Positions 1 to 4,185 of a stretch of DNA of 6,516 nucleotides are shown piece by piece. Below the pieces are notes generated by a model that saw only the letters and a program-made list of their open reading frames with translations, searched no databases and was not told where the DNA came from. Each line of letters begins with the position of its first letter. Within the stretch, counting starts at the first letter, position 1. The translations under genes and the position numbers were made by a program. Location: positions 1-6,516 of the forward strand of contig CAJOLO010000262.1 of NCBI GenBank assembly GCA_905235345.1. Direction: 5' to 3'. Source of the DNA: an uncultured Lachnospiraceae bacterium (GTDB taxonomy: Bacteria; Bacillota; Clostridia; Lachnospirales; Lachnospiraceae).

Positions 1-35
1 CTATGCAGATATGATAATACTCTTACGTTCTTCAT
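1..35 (-). CDS. Start of an unidentified gene, leaves the window
   Basis: An ATG at 33-35 opens a frame beginning MKNVRVLSYLH that runs off the window edge without a stop. An AAAGGAAA ribosome binding site lies about ten bases upstream, and a good promoter (66-94) ends about 25 bases before that. Eleven residues are too few to identify the product. The start call rests on the promoter, Shine-Dalgarno and ATG being in the right order. It follows nadR on the same strand but appears to have its own transcription start, so it need not be part of the NAD genes' unit. Confidence 0.4.
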   Translation of the reverse strand, partial: MKNVRVLSYLH

Positions 36-65
36 TTTTTTATTTCCTTTCGTTTTATTTTCTCA

Positions 66-94
66 AATATATCACACTTTAATTCGTTTGTCAC
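66..94 (-). promoter_or_regulatory. Promoter for the gene starting at 35
   Basis: Read on the minus strand, GTGACA (89-94) and TATATT (66-71) are separated by exactly 17 bases and fit a sigma-A promoter. Transcription would start near 59-60 and give a leader of about 25 bases before the ATG at 35. A perfect palindrome (93-111) touches the -35 box. Confidence 0.45.
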
Positions 95-111
95 TATACC
101 TGTGGTATAGT
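93..111. promoter_or_regulatory. Palindrome overlapping a -35 box (operator or hairpin)
   Basis: An 8-base perfect inverted repeat (93-100 pairs with 104-111, loop TGT) lies 6 bases past the nadR stop codon and overlaps the minus-strand -35 box by two bases. On the minus strand no T-run follows it, so it is a poor nadR terminator. On the plus strand TTTTCCTTT follows, but no plus-strand gene is visible before it. An operator for the downstream promoter is the reading I favour, weakly. Confidence 0.35.
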
Positions 112-117
112 TTTCCT

Positions 118-1158
118 TTACCAAATAGTATCTACGCGGAACTTGTCCTTTATAATTTCTTTGGTCTTCGTGAATCTGTCGATATATTCACCTCCGACCA
201 CTTCTAGCGGGATATTATTTTTTTCAAACAAGAGCTTTATCTGATTGCTATATTTTTCTCTGTCAGATGCTATTTCTTCACTTCTTGTACCATCCTGAAC
301 AAATGTAACAGTTGGTTCAAGAAAAATAACAAGATCCCACTTGTTAAGTGCATTGATTGCATCAGCAAGATTATGCGCCTTAAGGGATTGATCGCTTTTT
401 GCATCTAGCAAAAAGTTGATATAAAACTTTGTCGTTAATGCATCTGTATCGACAAATAAAATTCTATTGGAGTATTTTGCAGCCTCATCCACATAAATCT
501 TTTGCTTTAATAAATTTTCTATCAAATCATCTGCAATCATATACTGCTCGCCTCCTGCATAATCACAGGTGTCCCTTCCAATTTCTCTTACAAAATTAGT
601 GTTATATGCCAATGCCAGATTCTGAACAAGTGTAGATTTTCCTGTGCTTTCTCCACCAACAATAAGTATTTTCTTTGTATAATAACTTCTTGCTACAAGC
701 GGCACATATTCCCATTGCTGCATAGCATCAAAGCGAATCTCAGTGGAGCTAACCGGAACTTCAGATCTATCAAAATATACAACTTCACTTTCCGGGCAAT
801 ACAAAGACTCAAATCGATTGGTTCCAAGATAGTCACTTCCACAGAATACTGCATCCAGTTTTTTACCGATAGCTTCTTTGATATCTTTTGCTCCTTTTTC
901 CCAATAAAAATCGGTATTATATTCGTCCTTTGAAACTGCTTTATCCTCAATGAGTATAATATTAACATTTGGAAGATGACGGGTACTATTGAGAATCCAT
1001 CTGTATCTCAACTCTTTGCTTACCGATTCTCTACCATCACACCAACTGATAACTACATATAATTCTTCACACATAGAAGCTGCCTTTATAATGTCATGAA
1101 TATGTCCTATATGCAATGGATCAAAGGAACCACCGTACATTCCTACATGATATTTCAT
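118..1158 (-). CDS. nadR: Bifunctional NMN adenylyltransferase / nicotinamide riboside kinase
   Basis: This 346-residue cytosolic enzyme phosphorylates nicotinamide riboside to NMN and adenylates NMN to NAD+. The N-terminal half is a nucleotidyltransferase: GGSFDPLHIGH at residues 9-19 holds the HxGH nucleotide-binding motif, and SSTEIR at 137-142 is the matching second motif. The C-terminal half is a P-loop kinase with Walker A GGESTGKST at 168-176 and the acidic stretch FVDTDA near 235. The N-terminal helix-turn-helix repressor domain of enterobacterial NadR is absent, as is usual in Firmicutes and many other bacteria, so this is a pure enzyme. The start is fixed by the ATGA overlap with the pnuC stop (1155-1158), which implies translational coupling. 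Both active sites look intact. The fit to the NadR family is strong. Confidence 0.93.
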   Translation of the reverse strand: MKYHVGMYGGSFDPLHIGHIHDIIKAASMCEELYVVISWCDGRESVSKELRYRWILNSTRHLPNVNIILIEDKAVSKDEYNTDFYWEKGAKDIKEAIGKKLDAVFCGSDYLGTNRFESLYCPESEVVYFDRSEVPVSSTEIRFDAMQQWEYVPLVARSYYTKKILIVGGESTGKSTLVQNLALAYNTNFVREIGRDTCDYAGGEQYMIADDLIENLLKQKIYVDEAAKYSNRILFVDTDALTTKFYINFLLDAKSDQSLKAHNLADAINALNKWDLVIFLEPTVTFVQDGTRSEEIASDREKYSNQIKLLFEKNNIPLEVVGGEYIDRFTKTKEIIKDKFRVDTIW

Positions 1159-1853
1159 ACTTCCCCCTTTTTGTTCTGTTTAACTTCTTTTTCCCATTTA
1201 ACACACATAATAATTGCATTTCCAAGATAAACAATCCACATAAATAAAGTAGCAACAGACTCGTTTCCGTTCATAAATGCAACTGCCCACATAAATACAG
1301 TAAACACATCAACTGCAATCCACAACCACCATTGTTCTGCAAACATTCTTACACTGATAATCATTGCAACAACAGAACTTACTGTTGTGAAAGAATCGAC
1401 AAAAGGCATTGCATCTCCAAGCGCTTTTAGTATTATCCCATATCCGACTGTTCCTGCAATAAGAGCAACTAAAGCTATATTTCTAGCCTTCCATGACATG
1501 TGAATCTTTTTTACCTCAGCTGTTTCCTGATTCATATTACGAGACCATACATAAAACCCATAAAACTGCATCGGAACGTAATAAATGGCATTCAGCATAG
1601 TTTCCCCATACAAAGTCGCTTGATAGGCAATAATTGCATACAACACCGAGTTTATCAGACCAAATACGTATGCGCTCAGTTTTCCTTTCCCAGTACAAAT
1701 CACACATGCCACTCCCGTTGTGGAACTTATAATTCCCATCAAGCTATCACCCCAATAAATAGATAATGCCGTAATAACCGCACAGGCCAAAAGTAACCAG
1801 GTTACTTCCCATGCTTTCCATCCTTTTAGTTCATTACAAATTAGCCATTTCAT
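1155..1853 (-). CDS. pnuC: Nicotinamide riboside transporter PnuC
   Basis: This 232-residue integral membrane protein has about seven hydrophobic segments and the aromatic WWLWIAVDVFTVFMW stretch near residues 175-190 typical of PnuC vitamin transporters. PnuC proteins carry nicotinamide riboside by facilitated diffusion, trapped by phosphorylation inside the cell. The kinase that would do this is the next gene, nadR, joined by an ATGA overlap. The frame stays open 17 codons further upstream, but I choose the ATG at 1851-1853 (MKWLICNELKGW) because AGGAGA lies six bases before it. The extra upstream codons are out-of-frame RhuM sequence. The start also overlaps the stop of the truncated RhuM frame (1850-1853), so pnuC is probably expressed from the promoter of the upstream XRE/RhuM unit or from an unseen promoter inside it. 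Confidence 0.92.
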   Translation of the reverse strand: MKWLICNELKGWKAWEVTWLLLACAVITALSIYWGDSLMGIISSTTGVACVICTGKGKLSAYVFGLINSVLYAIIAYQATLYGETMLNAIYYVPMQFYGFYVWSRNMNQETAEVKKIHMSWKARNIALVALIAGTVGYGIILKALGDAMPFVDSFTTVSSVVAMIISVRMFAEQWWLWIAVDVFTVFMWAVAFMNGNESVATLFMWIVYLGNAIIMCVKWEKEVKQNKKGEV

Positions 1854-2227
1854 TTTCTTCTCCTGTCCTTGATGATATATTCTATTAGTCGTTCTGTCGC
1901 CCATTTGCGGAAATGCGTCGCTGTTGCAGATTTAACACGATAGCCTAAAGAAATTATCATATCAAGGTTATAAAAAGGAAGTTCCCTCGTAACCTGTCGG
2001 CTCCCTTCCATCCGAACCTGTCGGAATTTTCGACAGGTTGAATTTTCATCCAATTCACCCTCTTCATAAATATTCTTGATATGATCAACCACATTTGTTC
2101 TGGATGTTTGAAATAACTCTACCATCTGTTGCTGTGTCAGCCATACAGTTTCATCCTCCAATCTGACATCCAGCTTCGTCAAACCATCCTCTGTCTGATA
2201 TATTAAAAATTCGCCAAACGAATCCAT
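1850..2227 (-). pseudogene. RhuM-family protein, C-terminally truncated
   Basis: The frame encodes 125 residues. They match the N-terminal third of RhuM-family proteins: FLIYQTEDG near residue 7, VWLTQQQMVELF near 30, NVVDHIKNI near 46 and YNLDMIISLGYRVKS near 90-104, followed by FRKWATERLIEYII. RhuM (first named on Salmonella pathogenicity island 3) is usually well over 300 residues; its biochemical role is unknown. Here the family sequence stops at about IIK, then DRRRK and a TGA follow. Those last codons are the Shine-Dalgarno and start region of pnuC. I infer a deletion or recombination that fused the 5' part of rhuM to the pnuC leader. The start at 2225-2227 is set by GAGGAGG six bases upstream; an in-frame TTG five codons earlier lies in that ribosome binding site. 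The fragment may still be translated and feed ribosomes into pnuC. Confidence 0.8.
2015..2039. repeat. 9-base inverted repeat inside the RhuM fragment
   Basis: AACCTGTCG (2015-2023) and CGACAGGTT (2031-2039) form a perfect 9-bp stem with a 7-base loop. A third copy, AACCTGTCGG, sits in direct orientation at 1991-2000. The copies encode the CRKFRQV and SRQVTR stretches. No T-run follows on either strand, so it is not a terminator. Confidence 0.5.
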
Positions 2228-2238
2228 CGTAATCCTCC

Positions 2239-2355
2239 TCAATTCAAATCTTCCAAACTCTCCAATTGCTTTAACATTTCAACATAAGCAAGCAATCGCT
2301 TTCTCTGACTGTCCTGCATTCCGTGATAATCCTCCAGAAGTTTCATATCTGTTTT
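2239..2355 (-). pseudogene. Out-of-frame C-terminal part of the XRE regulator
   Basis: This is the rest of the upstream repressor gene, shifted by one base. The frame reads NKTDMKLLEDYHGMQDSQ and then KRLLAYVEMLKQLE, a helical tail typical of 110-120 residue clostridial XRE regulators. Removing one base from the GGG run at 2360-2362 joins it to the HTH part and gives a protein of 114 residues. It ends at a TGA (2239-2241) 11 bases before the RhuM start, with the RhuM Shine-Dalgarno between them. An ATG at 2344-2346 has no good ribosome binding site, so I do not regard it as a separate gene. Confidence 0.6.
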
Positions 2356-2584
2356 ATTTGGGTGTAATCTCACTCACATCATCTATACCAACTCCGGTCA
2401 ACAGCTGCTCCGGCGTGACATCAAGTGCATAGCATATATCCATAATCTTTTCCGCAGAAGGATTCGTTTTCTTCCGCTTCCAATCGCTGATAGCACTGTT
2501 GGAAAAACCGGCTCTCTTCGCGAACTCCATTTGTGTCATATTTTTATCTTTTAATATTTTGAAAATTCTTTCGCTGATAATCAT
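2354..2584 (-). CDS. XRE-family helix-turn-helix repressor, frameshifted near its end
   Basis: This 76-residue frame is a Cro/C1-type DNA-binding protein. The five-helix domain spans about residues 3-66: MTQMEFAKRAGF forms helix 2, NSAISDWKRKK the recognition helix, and IMDICYALDVTPEQLL the last helices. The start has GAGAGG eight bases upstream. The frame stops at residue 76, but the next 40 residues expected for the family continue in the +1 frame (2239-2355), so the gene carries a one-base insertion in GGG (2360-2362). The DNA-binding domain survives whole, so the short form could still bind, perhaps with altered dimerisation. Two similar operator-like sites (2604-2615 and 2627-2638) lie between its promoter and its start, which points to autoregulation. 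It heads the XRE, RhuM, pnuC, nadR unit. Confidence 0.85.
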   Translation of the reverse strand: MIISERIFKILKDKNMTQMEFAKRAGFSNSAISDWKRKKTNPSAEKIMDICYALDVTPEQLLTGVGIDDVSEITPK

Positions 2585-2603
2585 AATATATTCCTCTCGT
2601 GAT

Positions 2604-2638
2604 ACGTTTAAGCGTTTGTATTATTTTCGTCTATGCGT
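2604..2638. promoter_or_regulatory. Tandem operator-like sites for the XRE repressor
   Basis: ACGTTTAAGCGT (2604-2615) is a 12-base near-palindrome with one mismatch. A related copy at 2627-2638 agrees with it at 9 of 12 positions when both are read on the minus strand. The starts are 23 bases apart, about two helical turns. The second copy covers the predicted transcription start and the first lies in the leader, as expected for a self-repressing XRE gene. Confidence 0.45.
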
Positions 2639-2640
2639 AA

Positions 2641-2669
2641 ATATTATCATATTGACCATCTGTATTCAA
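2641..2669 (-). promoter_or_regulatory. Promoter of the XRE/RhuM/pnuC/nadR unit
   Basis: On the minus strand TTGAAT (2664-2669) and TAATAT (2641-2646) are spaced by 17 bases. The start of transcription would be near 2634, inside the second operator-like site, about 50 bases before the XRE start codon. Confidence 0.55.
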
Positions 2670-2699
2670 GAGAAATATACTCCACACCTTCACTTGTTA

Positions 2700-2903
2700 A
2701 AAAACGGTCTTTTTACAGTGATATCTACAAAATCATTAAAATTGGTCATGCCCTACACATGGTGTATGGAAGGAACCGGATATGTAATGAGTCGTACTGG
2801 TGGTAAGGCTGTAAAACTACACCGTATTATCACAGAGGCAAAAAAGGGAGACTATGTCGACCACATCCTCTTTGGAGAATACGCTAGATTAAATGAAATC
2901 TAA
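2700..2903 (+). pseudogene. HNH homing-type endonuclease remnant
   Basis: The plus-strand frame carries STKSLKLVMPYTWCMEG, GYVMSRTGGK and KLHRIITEAKKGDYVDHI. This is the layout of small phage and mobile HNH endonucleases (often paired with AP2 domains), in which LHR and VDHI precede NGxxLDNR. After DHI the expected asparagine and LDNRRxNLR segment is missing; the frame gives LFGEYARLNEI and stops at 2901-2903. The histidines of the first half are present, but the metal-binding second half is lost. No start with a ribosome binding site is visible; an ATG exists at 2748-2750, but family-like sequence extends upstream of it to at least 2724. The stop overlaps the toxIN terminator repeat, so the break coincides with the edge of that module. 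Confidence 0.55.
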
Positions 2904-2955
2904 AAATATGGCACCGTAGGAATGCGCTCTTTCCCACGGTGCCATATCTGTTTTA
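2902..2955. terminator. Terminator after toxN, repeat copy 1
   Basis: A 17-bp stem with one mismatch (2906-2922 with 2931-2947) and an 8-base loop is bordered by A5 on the left and TGTTTTA on the right, so it can work in both directions. On the minus strand it follows the restored toxN stop by five bases and is followed by TTTTT. Positions 2902-2947 are identical to 3781-3826. Confidence 0.8.
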
Positions 2956-3047
2956 TTCTTCAGTTTTCCATTTCTTTGCATGCTCTTCTAATGCCTTATA
3001 ATCCAAACACCTTTGAGCCAACCGAGATTCAGGATATAAATTACTTT
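2953..3047 (-). pseudogene. Out-of-frame C-terminal part of ToxN
   Basis: Directly after the toxN stop the +1 frame continues as SNLYPESRLAQRCLDYKA and then LEEHAKKWKTEE before a TAA at 2953-2955, right against the terminator. It is a charged helical tail of the type that ends ToxN/AbiQ proteins. Deleting one base from the T5 run at 3045-3049 joins it to the main frame and gives 174 residues, close to the roughly 170 known for ToxN and AbiQ. Confidence 0.65.
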
Positions 3048-3478
3048 TTCTCGTATAAATCCTTTGCCGCATCTGACAAATTCATGGTATTAATCATTTT
3101 CATTTCAGAATCCAAGAGATCAATATACTTACTCTTTTCCTCTTCCGATTTGAAAGTTCTATATGTATCAATATCCTTCTTAACAAAAGGAGTTACCTCA
3201 TTTTTAGGTATTGGAAACATATAGTTTAAATTAACAACAGCTATTAATCTAGACAACTCTTGTGGATCATATATTTTGAAAAAGTCTGGCTGTTTCTTCA
3301 TCTTTATGTGTCTAGGCTGTGGATGTGAAACCTGCGTTATGTAGTAAAAGTCATCATCTTCAAAAAGGATTCCAAAAAATGGTTTGTATTTATCTGAGCC
3401 ATAATCTGTTCTTGGTATTCTTCCTTCAAATGCTCTTAAATAATCCAGGTATTTCTCATTAACATTTATCCAGTCCAT
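3041..3478 (-). CDS. toxN: ToxN/AbiQ-family type III toxin (endoribonuclease), frameshifted
   Basis: This 145-residue frame resembles the ToxN/AbiQ endoribonucleases of type III toxin-antitoxin systems, which cut RNA at A-rich sites and are held inactive by a repeated RNA pseudoknot. Visible hallmarks are YLDYLRAFEGRIP at residues 10-22, KPFFGILFE at 32-40, TQVSHP at 48-53 (serine 51 sits where the family has its key serine), HIKMKK at 57-62 and IAVVNLNYMFPIP at 79-91. The frame runs upstream to 3637, but that part only translates the antitoxin repeats. The true start is the ATG at 3476-3478 with GGAG five bases before it, just after the antitoxin terminator. One extra base in the T5 run at 3045-3049 ends the frame early; the missing tail is at 2953-3047. 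As written the toxin may be inactive. Confidence 0.85.
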   Translation of the reverse strand: MDWINVNEKYLDYLRAFEGRIPRTDYGSDKYKPFFGILFEDDDFYYITQVSHPQPRHIKMKKQPDFFKIYDPQELSRLIAVVNLNYMFPIPKNEVTPFVKKDIDTYRTFKSEEEKSKYIDLLDSEMKMINTMNLSDAAKDLYEKK

Positions 3479-3483
3479 AGTAT

Positions 3484-3487
3484 CTCC
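3484..3487 (-). promoter_or_regulatory. Ribosome binding site that fixes the toxN start
   Basis: GGAG on the minus strand lies five bases before the ATG at 3476-3478 and only a few bases after the antitoxin terminator. It decides against starts further upstream in the same open frame, which would lie inside the terminator and repeats. Confidence 0.7.
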
Positions 3488-3491
3488 AAAC

Positions 3492-3526
3492 AATAAAAGG
3501 AACAAGCATAGCCTGTTCCTTTTATT
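3492..3526 (-). terminator. Internal terminator between toxI and toxN
   Basis: A perfect 13-bp stem (3492-3504 with 3514-3526) with a 9-base loop is followed on the minus strand by a T-rich tract (TTTTATTGTTT, partly inside the stem). Type III systems have such a leaky terminator between antitoxin array and toxin gene, so that most transcripts are antitoxin only. Its upstream arm overlaps the end of the last repeat by a few bases. Confidence 0.85.
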
Positions 3527-3620
3527 AATACGATTTTGATAGGCTTCGTAACCTCTATTAATACGATTTTGATAGGCTTCGTAACCTCTATTAATACGAT
3601 TTTGGTGGGCTTCGTAACCC
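3522..3620 (-). repeat. Three 33-nt tandem repeats of the antitoxin array
   Basis: In transcript order the units are 3620-3588, 3587-3555 and 3554-3522. The last two are identical except at the final base. The first differs from them at positions 1 (A to G), 14 (T to C) and 16 (T to C); positions 1 and 14 are paired in the proposed pseudoknot. Because 33 is a multiple of three, the array also reads as a GYEAYQNRINR peptide repeat, which I consider an artefact. Confidence 0.95.
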
Positions 3621-3649
3621 CAATAGAAAACATTCACTTTCTTACATAT

Positions 3650-3679
3650 ATTATAACCAATCTAATCAAAAATACACAA
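3650..3679 (-). promoter_or_regulatory. Promoter of the toxIN locus
   Basis: On the minus strand TTGTGT (3674-3679) is followed after 18 bases by a perfect TATAAT (3650-3655). The predicted start near 3643 lies about 20 bases before the first antitoxin repeat, the usual arrangement for a type III antitoxin promoter. Confidence 0.7.
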
Positions 3680-3681
3680 GA

Positions 3682-3710
3682 TTGACTTTATTTTAATTAT
3701 ATGCTATAAT
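3682..3710 (+). promoter_or_regulatory. Divergent consensus promoter, no obvious gene
   Basis: On the plus strand TTGACT (3682-3687) and TATAAT (3705-3710) are separated by exactly 17 bases, a near-perfect sigma-A promoter. A transcript starting near 3717 would hit the bidirectional terminator at 3781-3832 after about 115 bases. That interval has no convincing reading frame. Confidence 0.5.
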
Positions 3711-3780
3711 GTTTATTTCGTTATTTCATATATCGTAATTTCACTATAATTATATTACCACTTTTTAATAAAAATCACAA

Positions 3781-3832
3781 AAAAATATGGCACCGTAGGA
3801 ATGCGCTCTTTCCCACGGTGCCATATATGTTT
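3781..3832. terminator. Terminator repeat copy 2, upstream of toxIN
   Basis: This hairpin shares its 46-base core (3781-3826) exactly with copy 1 at 2902-2947, including the A5 run before it; after one mismatch the next six bases also match. T6 on the plus strand and T7 on the minus strand flank the stem, so it is a strong bidirectional terminator. On the minus strand it lies 12 bases after the stop of the fragment at 3839-4138. Confidence 0.8.
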
Positions 3833-3838
3833 TTTATA

Positions 3839-4138
3839 TTACTTGAACATCTCTACTATGGCATTAAGCAATGCATATGCCTCTTCCTTATAGATGTCAT
3901 TAAACTGATTCTTGTATCCAGTAATGGAATTAAGAACTGCCTTATAGATAACCTTGAAATACTGTCCGGCTGTCTCAATCGTTCTGATGCACTCTGGATT
4001 AACCACCTTTTCTGCCTCTAACTCTGTGTACTCAAAAGGAACCATTACCTCGTTAGGTTTGATTGCCTCGCCATTAAAGTTACGTGTGAATGTTGTAGAA
4101 TTTTGTTGTATCTTCCAAAACACACTCTTCCTTTGCAA
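3839..4138 (-). CDS. Unidentified protein or C-terminal fragment
   Basis: The open frame codes for about 99 residues, with segments such as NFNGEAIKPNEVMVPFEY, KVVNPECIRTIETAGQY and NDIYKEEAYALLNAIVEMFK. I do not recognise the family. It has a mixed alpha/beta look with an amphipathic C-terminal helix, no membrane segment and no signal peptide. There is no ATG near the beginning: the frame opens with TTG at 4136-4138, and a GTG at 4121-4123 (frame GTG TTT TGG) with AAGGA before it is another possible start. A stop lies three codons upstream. Both facts suggest the 3' end of a truncated gene, but a complete small gene is possible. Its stop sits right in front of terminator copy 2. It lies 47 bases after the Nudix gene and may share its transcript. 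Confidence 0.45.
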   Translation of the reverse strand: MQRKSVFWKIQQNSTTFTRNFNGEAIKPNEVMVPFEYTELEAEKVVNPECIRTIETAGQYFKVIYKAVLNSITGYKNQFNDIYKEEAYALLNAIVEMFK

Positions 4139-4185
4139 ACTATATTATTTCTATTGTGAAATCTCGAGCTCCCATTCTCCCTAAA

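Larger units (their letters stand above)
3492..3643 (-). ncRNA. toxI: ToxI-like antitoxin RNA precursor
   Basis: The RNA would start near 3643, seven bases past the -10 box, run through three 33-nt repeats (3620 to 3522) and end at the terminator at 3492-3526. In type III systems the toxin cuts such a precursor into single units that bind and block it. Numbering a unit from AGG, bases 1-3 (AGG) can pair with 12-14 (CCT) and bases 5-9 (TACGA) with 22-26 (TCGTA); the two stems cross, which makes an H-type pseudoknot as in known ToxI RNA. An AAAA tract at 18-21 followed by U is a plausible A-rich cut site; cutting there would permute the unit but keep the crossing stems. Exact ends are inferred. 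Confidence 0.82.

Noticed and set aside
93..111. nadR terminator
   Set aside because: No T-run follows the hairpin on the minus strand, and the stem is short and AT-rich.
2015..2039. Intragenic terminator in the RhuM fragment
   Set aside because: The stem is good, but no T-run follows on the minus strand, and the repeats are explained by repeated CR/RQV codons.
2344..2346. Separate 35-residue gene between XRE and RhuM
   Set aside because: No ribosome binding site, and its sequence is the expected C-terminal tail of the XRE regulator.
2354..2364. Programmed +1 frameshift in the XRE gene
   Set aside because: There is CCC AAA TAA at the site but no supporting signal such as an internal Shine-Dalgarno, and other genes nearby carry similar plain indels.
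2499..2747. Plus-strand frame upstream of the HNH remnant as part of the protein
   Set aside because: Up to about 2700 it is antisense to the XRE gene and its promoter and shows no HNH-like sequence; only the later part is family-like.
3522..3620. Short CRISPR array
   Set aside because: The 33-nt units are directly adjacent with no unique spacers, no cas genes are present, and the toxin gene explains the array.
3041..3637. A 198-residue protein with three N-terminal peptide repeats
   Set aside because: The first 53 residues translate the antitoxin repeats and the terminator; the GGAG site and family homology put the start at 3478.
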